A stretch of DNA of 64,000 nucleotides from Methylobacillus flagellatus_A (GCF_031344055.1 NZ_JADBEN010000001.1); one strand, 5' to 3'; counted from the stretch's first letter, positions 41,208-50,804 are shown. The notes: generated by a model from the letters alone, not told the origin. A program made the numbers and translations.

Positions 41208-41302
41208 AAATCAAGTCCTTTTCTATCTGGTTGAGTGGTGTCGGTTATTGACCAGCCATCGGTGCTGCTATTGTTGAAGCTTCGTTATTTAGAGCTCGGC
41301 TA

Positions 41303-42448
41303 TCATAACGCTTCGCTCAAGTAGCCTATGGTCATGGTCTGGTTGTGCAATACATTGTCCGTGGTATTGGGCCGCGGACAGAATTCCCCGTAAGAGTAGA
41401 AGCCGGTCAGCACGGTCTGGCTGCCCAGCGTTTGCTGCACCGCCTGGATTTCATCCGCGATCTGGTCGGCCATGACCAGTTTGCGCCCGACGCAGCTGAC
41501 GCACAAGGCCAGGCCGGGCTGGCTGGTATCCAGGTTGCCTGTCACCAGCCTCGCAGCGCCGCCTGCGCCTTCCACCAGCCGGTCGTGCGTGGTTTGGCAA
41601 AGGCGCACCGTTTCGCCTTCTTCCACATTGCCTGCGAAGGTAAGGCTGTTTCTTGCGGGGTCGATGGCAAGCAGGGTGCGGACTTTTTCCACTTCGCGCT
41701 TGCCTTCCTCAATCACTGCAAAGGGGAAGCGCAGGCCCGAACCGGGCAGGGTCTTGGCATTCTGCTCGCCGATGTACATGCGGTAGAGCGGCAGGGCGGG
41801 CTTGCCGTCCATTTCATACACCACGTTTTTTTCCGAGCGCGTGATCTTGCGTGGGGGGCCGTAAGGTTTCCATCCGCCCAATGCTCCGCTGGCGGTGATC
41901 AGCTTGTCCCCGTACAGGCCGATGGCGATGACCAGGCCTTCTTCAACGCTGTCGTTGAGCAGTTGCAGCGTCTTGGAAAACTCGGCATTGTCGCCCGCCA
42001 TGCCGCCCACGATCGGGATGTTGCCCAGCACGCTCTGAAAGCCCTGCAGCAATTCCGAGCCGTTGATGTGCAGGCCGTCGGAAAAGACCAGGACGGTGCG
42101 CAGGCTGTCCGATTTGAGTTGCTTGGCGAGGTTGATGGCCGTCTCGGCCGATGTCTGCATGTTGTTGGCGCGGGCGTAGGTGACGCGCTGCATGGTCTTG
42201 TCCCAGGCGATGGCCGTGATCTGCAGGCTGTCGTCGCTGACGCCATGCGGGCCGATTTCACCGGATGTGGTGCAGCCGACGATCTGGGCGGCAGGGTAGC
42301 GCTCCTTGAGCTGGGCCGGCAGCTTGCCATCGCTGAAACGCCTGACCGAGCCGAATACCAATACCAGATTGGCATTGGGTAATGGTGAAGACGATGGCAA
42401 ATCCTTGATGCTCATCTTCGTCGTGAGGGCTTCCTGTCTGACTAGCAT
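41303..42448 (-). CDS. FIST-domain signal-transduction protein
   Basis: A 381-residue cytosolic protein with FIST_N and FIST_C sensory domains. FIST hallmarks include GCTTSGEIGPHGVSDDSLQITAIAW in the N-terminal half, GGMAGDNAEFSKTLQ at about 150-165, and the C-terminal LTGFYSYGEFCPRPNTTDNVLHNQTMTIGYL. FIST domains sense small ligands, probably amino acids, and often work with chemotaxis-type systems. It is divergent from the Pil-Chp chemosensory operon, which may be its partner. Confidence 0.85.
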   Translation of the reverse strand: MLVRQEALTTKMSIKDLPSSSPLPNANLVLVFGSVRRFSDGKLPAQLKERYPAAQIVGCTTSGEIGPHGVSDDSLQITAIAWDKTMQRVTYARANNMQTSAETAINLAKQLKSDSLRTVLVFSDGLHINGSELLQGFQSVLGNIPIVGGMAGDNAEFSKTLQLLNDSVEEGLVIAIGLYGDKLITASGALGGWKPYGPPRKITRSEKNVVYEMDGKPALPLYRMYIGEQNAKTLPGSGLRFPFAVIEEGKREVEKVRTLLAIDPARNSLTFAGNVEEGETVRLCQTTHDRLVEGAGGAARLVTGNLDTSQPGLALCVSCVGRKLVMADQIADEIQAVQQTLGSQTVLTGFYSYGEFCPRPNTTDNVLHNQTMTIGYLSEAL

Positions 42449-42610
42449 GATCTCCGTTCCCTATACGGCCGCTTATGGTTGGCGCGGCGCTTCTGGTTAT
42501 TGTTGTTTTGTGCGACTATGCAGATGACGTTCCAAGTCATCGTGCCTGATAGGCAGGTTATTTAACCTTTTTGTTCGCGGATTGACAACCTGCTTTTTAT
42601 GGCACCGGTA

Positions 42611-42640
42611 TTGCACGGCGTCGAAGTCTGTAGATAGAAT
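42611..42640 (+). promoter_or_regulatory. Candidate promoter of pilGHIJ-chpA
   Basis: TTGCAC and TAGAAT are separated by 18 bp and lie upstream of the repeat and the pilG start. This is the best match to a -35/-10 pair in the region. Confidence 0.45.
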
Positions 42641-42674
42641 GGTGCGAAAACCGGGCGCTTTCTCATGAGCGCCG

Positions 42675-42779
42675 ATTAAGGGCGGCTAACAAAATTCAAT
42701 GCAGCGATCCTGGCTAGGCGTCTTGCCGAAAGCGTTACAAGACAGGGCGGCCCCAGGGGAGTTTTGCTAGCCGCTCTAA
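42675..42779 (-). repeat. Dispersed MITE-like repeat, copy E (internally shortened)
   Basis: The core 42684-42772 has ends GGCTAACAAAA and TTTTGCTAGCC, with the flanks GATTAAGGGC and GCTCTAAGCC again complementary. The interior is like copy B (TCCTGGCTAGGCG) but lacks part of the central palindrome. It forms part of the pilG leader. Confidence 0.75.
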
Positions 42780-42820
42780 GCCTGCTGCTCAATGCAGCCT
42801 GTCAATACAGGGGATAAAGG

Positions 42821-43234
42821 GTGGGGGAAACTGATCTATCTGGTGTGAAGGTGATGGTCATTGATGACAGTCATACCATACGCAGGAGCGCCGAAATTTT
42901 CCTGCGGCAATCGGGGTGCGAAGTGTTTCTGGCCGAGGACGGCTTCGATGCTTTGTCCAAGATCGCCAACCACTTGCCGGACGTGATTTTCGTCGACATC
43001 ATGATGCCGCGCCTCGACGGCTATCAGACCTGCTCCCTGATCAAGCGCAACGCGCGCTTCAAGTCCATTCCCGTGATCATGCTTTCCAGCAAGGACGGCC
43101 TGTTCGACCGCGCACGCGGCCGCATGGCGGGCTCCGATCAATACCTGACCAAGCCTTTTACCCAGAATGCCCTGCTGGATGCCGTGCGCCAATACAGGCA
43201 CAGTCCGGGCGAGCTGACCATGGAACAAGAATAA
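42821..43234 (+). CDS. pilG: Response regulator PilG
   Basis: A 137-residue single-domain CheY-like receiver of the Pil-Chp system, which controls type IV pilus extension and retraction. The phosphoacceptor is D59 in VIFVDIMMPRLDGYQT, the acidic pair is D15-D16 in VMVIDDSHTIRRSAE, and the K in YLTKPF completes the pocket. The start is a GTG at 42821 with AAAGG six bases upstream. It is the first gene of a five-gene operon. Confidence 0.92.
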   Translation: MGETDLSGVKVMVIDDSHTIRRSAEIFLRQSGCEVFLAEDGFDALSKIANHLPDVIFVDIMMPRLDGYQTCSLIKRNARFKSIPVIMLSSKDGLFDRARGRMAGSDQYLTKPFTQNALLDAVRQYRHSPGELTMEQE

Positions 43235-43254
43235 ATGCGACGGGACAAGAATAA

Positions 43255-43620
43255 ATGACGATCAAGAAAATCCTCGTAGTGGACGATTCGGCGACCGACC
43301 GCCTGTATTTGAGCGAGCTTCTGCAAAAAGCCGGCTTTGAGGTGAGTACGGCAGAAGACGGCCAGGATTGCCTGGACAAGGTGAGCGCGGCCATGCCCGA
43401 CCTGGTGCTGATGGATGTGGTCATGCCGCGCCTCAACGGTTTCCAGGCGACGCGGTCTTTATCCAAGAATCCCGCCACCGCGCATATCCCCGTCATCGTC
43501 TGCACCGGCAAGGAGCAGGCAACCGACCGCATGTGGGCCTTGCGGCAGGGCGCCAAGGACTGTGTCATCAAGCCTGTGGACGCGGACGAGCTGCTATCCA
43601 AGATCGCGGAGATCGATTGA
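43255..43620 (+). CDS. pilH: Response regulator PilH
   Basis: A 121-residue CheY-like receiver. D54 in LVLMDVVMPRLNGFQATR is the phosphoacceptor, D10-D11 form the acidic pair and K in CVIKPVD closes the site. In Pil-Chp systems PilH opposes PilG, either as a phosphate sink or through retraction. It lies 20 bp after pilG and one base before pilI. Confidence 0.92.
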   Translation: MTIKKILVVDDSATDRLYLSELLQKAGFEVSTAEDGQDCLDKVSAAMPDLVLMDVVMPRLNGFQATRSLSKNPATAHIPVIVCTGKEQATDRMWALRQGAKDCVIKPVDADELLSKIAEID

Positions 43621-43621
43621 G

Positions 43622-44146
43622 GTGGCTAAATCCAGGCTCAATCTGCAGGCTTATCAGCAAAGCATCCTGGAGCGCCTTCAGCATGTGACCGCCGACACGG
43701 GGTCGGACAGTTCCAGGCTGGGCATCCATGCCGGGGGGCAGCGCTACCTTGTTGCATTGCGGGATATCAGCGAGGTGTTGCCGGTGCCGGAAATCCAGCC
43801 CGTGCCCCTGGTGCAGCCCTGGTTCCTCGGCATGTCCAATATTCGCGGCAACCTCTATGCCGTCACCGATCTGGCAAGGTTCCTTGGGATCAGTCATCAG
43901 CCATCAGTCATCACGGCCGAGAGCAGATTGCTGCTGGTGCATGATGATTTCGACATCAATGCCGGTTTTCTCATCGACAGCCTGGCCGGGCTGCGCAGCC
44001 TCGAGGATTTCAAGCCGCTGAGCATGGTGGCGGATGTGCCATTCCATGTGGCAGCGCGCTACGAAGACGATCAGCATCATCAATGGGAGGTGCTGGACAT
44101 AGCCCTCATTCTCGAAAAAAAAGAATTTCTGCAGGTAGCCGCCTGA
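43622..44146 (+). CDS. pilI: CheW-like adaptor PilI
   Basis: A 174-residue CheW-domain protein that couples the chemoreceptor PilJ to the kinase ChpA. The CheW-type pattern GIHAGGQRYLVALRDISEVLPVPEIQPVPLVQPWFLGMSNIRGNLYAVTDLARFLG covers about residues 33-88. The start is the GTG at 43622 (VAKSRLNLQAY), just after the pilH stop; the longer frame upstream overlaps pilH and is not coding. Confidence 0.9.
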   Translation: MAKSRLNLQAYQQSILERLQHVTADTGSDSSRLGIHAGGQRYLVALRDISEVLPVPEIQPVPLVQPWFLGMSNIRGNLYAVTDLARFLGISHQPSVITAESRLLLVHDDFDINAGFLIDSLAGLRSLEDFKPLSMVADVPFHVAARYEDDQHHQWEVLDIALILEKKEFLQVAA

Positions 44147-44165
44147 CGGAAAAGGGGAGATATTT

Positions 44166-45791
44166 ATGGCAGCGAGTTTTGCAATATTCAAGAACCTGTT
44201 CGGCAGGAAAAAAACCGAGGACCAAGCCATGCCGCAGGTAGGCAAGACCAGCAAGGTGTTGCTGGGCGCCTTGCTGTTGGCGCTGGTGCTTGCCTTGCTC
44301 GGTTTGCTGTTCAACCAGTTGCAGGTGGCCCGCAACAACCACTTCGCCGACATCGCCACCAGCCTGAAGGTGGAGGCGCAGCAAGTGGCGCGGGATGCCG
44401 CCTTGAGCGCGGGAGGGGACGCTACCGCCAGTGACCGTCTGCGCACCACGCTGGACCAGGCTTTTGCCCGCTTGGCGTATTTGCGCGAATTGCAGGAGGC
44501 TGCCTTGTTGCAAAGCAATGACGTGGCGGAGAGCTTCACGCAGCTGGAGCAGGTTTGGAACGACCTGCGCGAGCAGGCCTTGTCTCCACGGGAATTGGCC
44601 CAGCTGGCTACGCAAAGCGACCTTGCCGTGCAGTCCACGCACCAAATCTGGCAAGCCTACCTTGATCAAGGCAAGGCTGGCTGGTGGCTGGCCTTGTCGA
44701 TTGTTGCCGGCCTGCTGGCCCTGGCTTTGCTCGTGCGCATCGGTTACCAGCAGGTTTCGGGCGCGCGCGGCCGGTTTGAAGAAATCGAGCAGACCAACCT
44801 CAATAACCAGGAGGCCATCCTCAACTTGCTGGATGAAATGGGCGACCTGGCGGACGGCGACCTGACGGTGAAGGCCGAAGTGGCGGAAAACATCACGGGC
44901 GCGATTGCCGACTCTATCAACTACACCATAGACAGCCTGCGCGACCTGGTGACCGAGATCAACCGCGCGACCGAGCAAGTGAATCAGGCGACCGCACAGG
45001 CGCAGGAAACCTCCACCGCGCTCCTGAGTGCGGCCGAGCTGCAGTCGCAGCAGATCACGGAAACCGGCGAGGCGGTCAACCACATGACCCAGTCCATCAT
45101 GCAGGTTTCAAGCAATGCGGAAGAGGCTTCGGACGTGGCCCGGCGTTCGCTCGACGCGACCAACCAGGGCACGAGGGCCGTGCAGAACACGATCGCCGGC
45201 ATGAACGAAATCCGTACCCAGATCCAGGAGACTTCCAAACGTATCAAGCGCCTGGGCGAGAGTTCGCAGGAAATTAGCGAAATCGTCGACCTCATTTCCG
45301 ACATTACCGAGCAAACCAATATCCTGGCCTTGAATGCCGCTATACAGGCGGCGTCTGCCGGCGAGGCCGGCCGCGGCTTCACCGTGGTGGCGGAAGAAGT
45401 GCAGCGCCTTGCCGAGCGCTCCTCTGAGGCGACCAAGCAGATCAGCGCAATCGTGAAGACGATTCAGACCGATACCAACGGCGCCGTTGCGGCGATGGAG
45501 AAAAGCACGGAGGGCGTGGTGGAAGGCGCACGCCTGTCCGATGCCGCCGGCAAGGCCCTGGGTGAAATCGAGAATGTGACCAATAATCTTGCGCGCCTGA
45601 TCGAGGAAATCTCGAATGCGACCGAGGCGCAAACCAAGGCGGCTGCCACCGTGAGTTTGAATATGCAGCAGATCCAAAGCATTACGTCCCAAACTTCGGA
45701 AGGCACCAGGAAAACGGCCAGTTCCATCGGCCAGCTCACCAGTCTGGCGGAGGAGCTGCGGGCCTCGGTGGCTGGCTTCAAGCTCAATTAG
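44166..45791 (+). CDS. pilJ: Pilus chemoreceptor PilJ (methyl-accepting chemotaxis protein)
   Basis: A 541-residue transmembrane chemoreceptor. Membrane helices lie at about residues 37-59 and 176-198, enclosing a periplasmic sensor of about 115 residues, much shorter than in the 682-residue P. aeruginosa PilJ. A HAMP-like linker (LLDEMGDLADGDLTVKAEV) leads to the signalling hairpin with ITEQTNILALNAAIQAASAGEAGRGF at roughly residues 379-404. The ligand could be pilus-subunit contact or a small molecule. It sits between pilI and chpA. Confidence 0.92.
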   Translation: MAASFAIFKNLFGRKKTEDQAMPQVGKTSKVLLGALLLALVLALLGLLFNQLQVARNNHFADIATSLKVEAQQVARDAALSAGGDATASDRLRTTLDQAFARLAYLRELQEAALLQSNDVAESFTQLEQVWNDLREQALSPRELAQLATQSDLAVQSTHQIWQAYLDQGKAGWWLALSIVAGLLALALLVRIGYQQVSGARGRFEEIEQTNLNNQEAILNLLDEMGDLADGDLTVKAEVAENITGAIADSINYTIDSLRDLVTEINRATEQVNQATAQAQETSTALLSAAELQSQQITETGEAVNHMTQSIMQVSSNAEEASDVARRSLDATNQGTRAVQNTIAGMNEIRTQIQETSKRIKRLGESSQEISEIVDLISDITEQTNILALNAAIQAASAGEAGRGFTVVAEEVQRLAERSSEATKQISAIVKTIQTDTNGAVAAMEKSTEGVVEGARLSDAAGKALGEIENVTNNLARLIEEISNATEAQTKAAATVSLNMQQIQSITSQTSEGTRKTASSIGQLTSLAEELRASVAGFKLN

Positions 45792-45800
45792 GACATATTG

Positions 45801-48800
45801 GTGGAAGATTTCGATATCGGCCCGCTGAGCTGGGTCAAGGGTGAAATAGACCAGGCCCTGGAGCAGGTGTTGGCGCAACTGGCCGCGCTCGGGGCCAACC
45901 CCGCCGATCTGTCGCCATTGCGTTTTGCCAAGACGCATCTTTATCAGGTCAATGGCGCTTTCGACATGGTGGGCCTGGAAGGATGCAAGCGCTATTGCAA
46001 CGAAATCGAAACCATCGTTGCCAAGCTGGACAAGTCGGAACTCAGCCTGGAGCCTGAGTATCTGGACACGCTGCGCTACGCCATCCTGCATTTGCAGCAA
46101 TACCTGCAGGAGCTCATGAATGGAGAGCCGGACCAGCCCTTGCGCCTGTCGTTGCCCTTGCAGAAACTGGCGTCCTTGCACGGTGAAGCCTTGGAGGATT
46201 CGGAGCTGTTCTTCCCGGATACCAGCCTGCGCCTTCCCAAGGACATCCCCACCGAAACGCTGGACTCGCAAAGCTTGCTGGCTACCCTCAAGGAACAACG
46301 CGCCCAATTCCAGAAATCCTTGCTTTCCTGGCTGAAAGGCGATGCCGGGGCGCTGCAGGACATGACCGCCGCGCTGGAGCGCGTGCAGCTTGTGCAGACC
46401 CAGACAGTACAGAAAACCTTATGGTGGGTGGCGACTGCATTCACCGAGACCCTGGCCGAGGAGAGCCATCGCCAGGATGCCGGCGTCAAGCGGCTGTGCC
46501 GCCGTCTTGACCAGGAGTTGCGCTCTGCCGGCGAGGGCGTGAACCGCCCGGCCAGCCTCTTGTTGCGGGACCTTTTATATTTCCTCGCCATCAGCAAGCT
46601 CGCTACCGAACGTATTGTCCAAGTGAAAGCGTTGTTCGAGCTGGACGGGTTGATCCCCGCCGAGGCGACTTTCGTGCCCGACGTCGAAGAGCAGCAATAT
46701 ATCAGGCAATGCCAGGTGGCCCTGGATGCGCTCAAGGAATTGTGGGCGCGCGCGCATGAAGGCGAAGCCGTCTTCAATGAGTTTATGACCCGCTTTGCGG
46801 GCATCCTCAACACCTATCCGGCGTTATCGAATGAACCGGTGAAGCAGTTGTTCGCTGCAGTACATGACCAGGTGTTGGCCTTGCAGCAAGGCCATCATCC
46901 CCAGCAGGATATTGCCCTGGTCGAAGTCGCCTCTGCCTTGACCTTGTTGTCGGATGCTCTGCAGCATTACGGCCGGCAAGGCGAGCAGGCTGAGCTTGAA
47001 ATGGAAAAGCAACTGCAGCGCTTGCAAACCCTATTGCATGGCGAACTGCCTGCCTTGGCGCCTGCGCCTGTGGTGCAGCAGGCGGCGCAGCATGCATTGG
47101 CGCGCGAGACGGCGGCGGCGTTGCAAGAGGTGGAGCAGCTGCTGGACGCCTATTTCCGCCAGCCGGGCGATGCCGCCCCGTTGTCTCAGGCAAGCACGCC
47201 TTTGCAGCAAGTCTCCAATGCCCTGGACATACTGGAAATGCCGGAAGTGAAGGCTCTGGCACAGGTCACCCAAGAGGTGATTGCCGGGTTGCAGCAGGGG
47301 AGAATAGCTACAGGGCAGGAGGTGTTTGAATCGCTGGCCGACAGCCTGAGCCTGGTCGGGATGACGGTCGAGCAATATCCCCATGCCGTGAGCGGGGCGT
47401 TTGCGCTCGAGGATGCGCTGGCAAGGTTGAAGGCGGTGCAGAATGCAGAACCGGGGCCCCAGCCTGCCGAGGCGGCGGAAATCCCAGAGTCCCATACCGC
47501 AACGCCTGAATTGCCTGACGACGAGCTGCTGGATGTCTATCTGACCGAGGCCGAGGAGGTGCTGGCGAATGTCGCGCAGCATTTGCAGGCATTGCGCGTC
47601 AATGCAACCAATCACCAGGTCTTGGTCGAGGTGCGCAGGGGCTTCCATACCCTGAAGGGCAGCGGCCGGACAGTCGGCTTGGCCGATCTCGGCAATGTGG
47701 CTGCCATCGTCGAGACCTTGCTCAACCGCGTGATCGAACGCAAGCTCACGCCAACCAGCGCCATGATTACATTTGTTGATGATGCGGCAGCTGCTTTCGC
47801 CGGCTGGGTAGCGTCGTTGCGCGACAAGGCGCATCAGCCGGTCGAAGCCGCGCTTTGGCAAGCGCGTGCGGATGAGCTGGAATCCAGCCTGTCTGGATCG
47901 GCGGCCAAGGAGCAGCCGGAGGAAGTGCTGATCGGCGGCACGCGCAAGATCAGCCGCGCCTTGTTCGAAGTGTTCCTGCAAGAGGCGGGGCAGCACCTGG
48001 AACAATTGCAGGACTGGCTGCAGGTCGTGCTGCATCGCAGCGAGCCCGTGCTCACGCCGGACAAGGAAACCTGCAGGGCCGCCCATACCCTGGCCAGCAA
48101 CGCCGGTTCCACCGGGTTCAACGCATTGTCAGACCTGGCGCGCGCATTGGAGCATTGGCTGGATGCGCACCAAGGCAACTGGACGGAGCAAACCGCGGCT
48201 TTGTTGCAGAATGCGGTCTCCACCTTGGAGAAAATGCTGGGCAAGGCCCGCGAGCGCAAACAGTCGCGCGCTGCCACGGCCTTGTTGCGCGCACTCAAGA
48301 AAGCGGCGGCGGAGGCGGCGATACCGGTGATTGATGCCTCTACCGGCAGCAATGTCGTGCCATTGGCCCCGCGCCTGGCCAAGACCGAGGATGCCGTGGC
48401 CAGCCTGCTGGAAGCCGAGGCCAAGGTGAGCGGCCTGATGGAGCAGTCCCAGACGCAGGCGCCCTCGACGGAAACCGAAGAGGCCGCACCTGCTGAATCC
48501 GTTCGCGACCAAGATACCTCCGAAGCTCCGACTGCCGACCTTCCTGCCTCACAACAGGCGGTGGACCAAGAGCTGTTTGCCTTGTTCGTCGAGGAGGCCA
48601 GCGACCTCATGCCCATGATCGGCAGCGAGCTGCGCGCCTGGCATGCGGCCCCGTATGAGGCTGAGCATCCGGACATGCTGCAACGTGCCTTGCATACCCT
48701 CAAGGGCAGCGCGCGCATGGCAGGGCAAGGCAGTCTGGGCGACGCGGTGCATGGCATGGAAGACCTGGTCATGCGCGCCTTGAAGCAGGTGCCGCAGGCC

Positions 48801-50729
48801 GAGGATTTCGCCGAGATGTTTGCAGGGCTGGACCATATCGGCGCCTTGCTGGAAGAGGTACTGGGCGGGCAGACCACGCTGGCCACGGGCCGCCAGTCGG
48901 CGATCCAGCGCGCTGGGCGGGAACGCCGCGTTCAATACCTGCGGCTGCGCGCCGAGGCGCTGGACCGGCTGATCAACGAGGCGGGAGAAGTCAGCATCGC
49001 GCGCTCGCGCCTGGAGCGCGAAATGCAGGCGTTCAAGCAGTTCTCGCTCGACCTGACCGAAAGCGTGCAGCGTCTTCGCAGCTACTTGCGCGAACTGGAA
49101 ATCGAGGCGGAAAGCCAGTTGCAGTCGCGCATGACATTGCTGCAGGAGTCGAACGAAACATTCGATCCGCTGGAATTCGACCGCTTTACGCGCTTGCAGG
49201 AGCTGACGCGCATGATGGCGGAAAGCGTCAACGACGTTTCCACCATCCAGCAGGGCCTGTTGCGCAACCTCGATGAGACCGAGGCTGCGTTGCAGCAGCA
49301 GGGGCGCATGAGCCGCGACCTGCAATATGGCCTCATGAACGTGCGCCGGGTGCCGTTCTCGCTGGTGACGGAGCGGCTGCACCGCATCGTGCGCCAGACG
49401 GCGCGCGAGCTCGATAAGCGGGTCGAGCTCACGCTCGACGGAGCCGACACCGAGATCGACCGCAGCGTGCTGGACCGTATGGGCGCGGCGGTGGAGCATA
49501 TCCTGCGCAATGCGGTGGCGCACGGCATAGAGTCGCCCGACGTGCGGCGCAAGCATGGCAAGCCCGCGGCGGGCACTATCACGCTCAAGGTGCGCCAGGA
49601 AAACGATGAAATCATGCTCACGGTCAGCGATGACGGCGCAGGCGTCGACCTGGGGCGGGTGCGGGAACGGGCATTGGCGCAGCACCTGCTGCAGCCCGAC
49701 CAGGAGGTGAGCGACCAGGCTTTGCTGGCATTGATTTTCGAGCCGGGCTTCACCACGGCGCGCACCGTGTCGCAGATATCGGGCCGGGGAGTGGGGTTGG
49801 ACGCCGTGCGCAGCGACATCACGGCGTTGGGCGGTCGTATCGACGTCAACAGCACCCAGGGCACGGGAACCATATTCAGCATCTTCCTGCCCGTGACCCT
49901 TTCCGTGTCGCAGGCGGTCTTGGTCAGGTACGGCAATCGCCAGTTCGCATTGCCGGCGGTGATGGTGGAGCAGGTGGTGAAGCTGAAGCCGGACGTACTG
50001 ACGGCGGCGTACGCGGATGGCAAGTTGAGCTGGGCCGGCCATGATTACCCGATCTACTTCCTCGGCAGGTTGTGCGGCGATGCCCAGGCAACGGCGGAAA
50101 GCCAGCGCTATACGCCGGTCATGCTGCTGCGTAGCGGCCAGTACCGTGTGGCACTGCATGTGGACGATATTGTCGGCAACCAGGAAGTGGTGATGAAGCA
50201 GATCGGCCCGCAACTTGCCCGCGTGCCCGGCTTGATTGGGGCCACCGTGCTGGGCGATGGCGGTATCGTGCTGATCGTCAACCCATTGCAGCTTGCCAAC
50301 CGCGAGGCCTTGTCGGCAGGCAGCCTCAACATCGCCGTGACAGTGGACACCCCGTTGGCGTCAAGCAAGCCGGTGGCATTGCTGGTGGACGACTCCCTCA
50401 CAATGCGCAAGGTGCTGGGACGCTTCCTCGAGCGCGAAGGGTACGAGGTCGTCACGGCCAAGGACGGCATGGAAGCCATCCAGGCCATGCAGCAGTCCTT
50501 GCCGACCGTGATCCTTACCGACATCGAGATGCCGCGCATGGATGGTTTCGAGCTTGCTCGCAATGTGCGCGACGACGAACGCACGCGCCATATCCCGCTG
50601 GTGATCGTGAGCTCGCGCACGGCGGAAAAGCACCGGGCCCTGGCAAAAAGCCTGGGCGTGGATGCTTTCTTCGGCAAGCCGGTACAGGAAGACGAGCTGG
50701 CTGCCGCGTTGCGCCGGTTGCTGGCCTGA
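45801..50729 (+). CDS. chpA: Hybrid chemotaxis histidine kinase ChpA/PilL
   Basis: A ~1642-residue CheA-type hybrid kinase of the Pil-Chp system. Histidine phosphotransfer motifs are visible at about residues 615 (HTLKGSGRT), 762 (HTLASNAGST) and 964 (HTLKGSARM), with an N-terminal Hpt-like region near residue 45-60 (FAKTHLYQVNGAF). A dimerisation helix (LRLRAEALDRLINEAGEVSIARSRLERE, ~1050-1078), the HATPase core (HILRNAVAHGIE, DDGAGVDLG, SGRGVGLDAV), a CheW domain, and a C-terminal receiver (TDIEMPRMDG near 1573) follow. It is shorter than P. aeruginosa ChpA (2472) with fewer Hpt repeats. The GTG at 45801 has AGGA at good distance; a TTG at 45798 is also possible. Confidence 0.93.
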   Translation: MEDFDIGPLSWVKGEIDQALEQVLAQLAALGANPADLSPLRFAKTHLYQVNGAFDMVGLEGCKRYCNEIETIVAKLDKSELSLEPEYLDTLRYAILHLQQYLQELMNGEPDQPLRLSLPLQKLASLHGEALEDSELFFPDTSLRLPKDIPTETLDSQSLLATLKEQRAQFQKSLLSWLKGDAGALQDMTAALERVQLVQTQTVQKTLWWVATAFTETLAEESHRQDAGVKRLCRRLDQELRSAGEGVNRPASLLLRDLLYFLAISKLATERIVQVKALFELDGLIPAEATFVPDVEEQQYIRQCQVALDALKELWARAHEGEAVFNEFMTRFAGILNTYPALSNEPVKQLFAAVHDQVLALQQGHHPQQDIALVEVASALTLLSDALQHYGRQGEQAELEMEKQLQRLQTLLHGELPALAPAPVVQQAAQHALARETAAALQEVEQLLDAYFRQPGDAAPLSQASTPLQQVSNALDILEMPEVKALAQVTQEVIAGLQQGRIATGQEVFESLADSLSLVGMTVEQYPHAVSGAFALEDALARLKAVQNAEPGPQPAEAAEIPESHTATPELPDDELLDVYLTEAEEVLANVAQHLQALRVNATNHQVLVEVRRGFHTLKGSGRTVGLADLGNVAAIVETLLNRVIERKLTPTSAMITFVDDAAAAFAGWVASLRDKAHQPVEAALWQARADELESSLSGSAAKEQPEEVLIGGTRKISRALFEVFLQEAGQHLEQLQDWLQVVLHRSEPVLTPDKETCRAAHTLASNAGSTGFNALSDLARALEHWLDAHQGNWTEQTAALLQNAVSTLEKMLGKARERKQSRAATALLRALKKAAAEAAIPVIDASTGSNVVPLAPRLAKTEDAVASLLEAEAKVSGLMEQSQTQAPSTETEEAAPAESVRDQDTSEAPTADLPASQQAVDQELFALFVEEASDLMPMIGSELRAWHAAPYEAEHPDMLQRALHTLKGSARMAGQGSLGDAVHGMEDLVMRALKQVPQAEDFAEMFAGLDHIGALLEEVLGGQTTLATGRQSAIQRAGRERRVQYLRLRAEALDRLINEAGEVSIARSRLEREMQAFKQFSLDLTESVQRLRSYLRELEIEAESQLQSRMTLLQESNETFDPLEFDRFTRLQELTRMMAESVNDVSTIQQGLLRNLDETEAALQQQGRMSRDLQYGLMNVRRVPFSLVTERLHRIVRQTARELDKRVELTLDGADTEIDRSVLDRMGAAVEHILRNAVAHGIESPDVRRKHGKPAAGTITLKVRQENDEIMLTVSDDGAGVDLGRVRERALAQHLLQPDQEVSDQALLALIFEPGFTTARTVSQISGRGVGLDAVRSDITALGGRIDVNSTQGTGTIFSIFLPVTLSVSQAVLVRYGNRQFALPAVMVEQVVKLKPDVLTAAYADGKLSWAGHDYPIYFLGRLCGDAQATAESQRYTPVMLLRSGQYRVALHVDDIVGNQEVVMKQIGPQLARVPGLIGATVLGDGGIVLIVNPLQLANREALSAGSLNIAVTVDTPLASSKPVALLVDDSLTMRKVLGRFLEREGYEVVTAKDGMEAIQAMQQSLPTVILTDIEMPRMDGFELARNVRDDERTRHIPLVIVSSRTAEKHRALAKSLGVDAFFGKPVQEDELAAALRRLLA

Positions 50730-50789
50730 TATTGGTCCGGCCGGGAGGCCCGGATGCAATCTCCTGATAGCAAGGCCGCCTGAATCAGG

Positions 50790-50795
50790 TAAAAT
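50790..50795 (+). promoter_or_regulatory. -10 element just upstream of dnaE
   Basis: TAAAAT ends 9 bp before the dnaE ATG, similar to the elements before the methyltransferase and hrpA genes. An AGGG (50797-50800) lies between it and the start codon. Confidence 0.35.
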
Positions 50796-50804
50796 CAGGG
50801 CAGT

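Larger units (their letters stand above)
42449..42820. other. 372-bp intergenic region between FIST gene and pilG
   Basis: No gene is seen. It holds a sigma-70-like promoter reading towards pilG (TTGCAC 42611-42616, 18-bp spacer, TAGAAT 42635-42640), a short hairpin GGCGCT-N8-AGCGCC at 42654-42673, and repeat copy E. The pilG leader is thus expected to be about 170 nt. Confidence 0.6.

Noticed and set aside
48549..50213. A 554-codon open frame on the minus strand opposite chpA
   Set aside because: Complement of the Hpt/HATPase coding region; no domain, no start context.
50730..50804. Terminator between chpA and dnaE
   Set aside because: TCCGGCC and GGCCCGGA pair only with a bulge and no T-run follows; the evidence is not enough.
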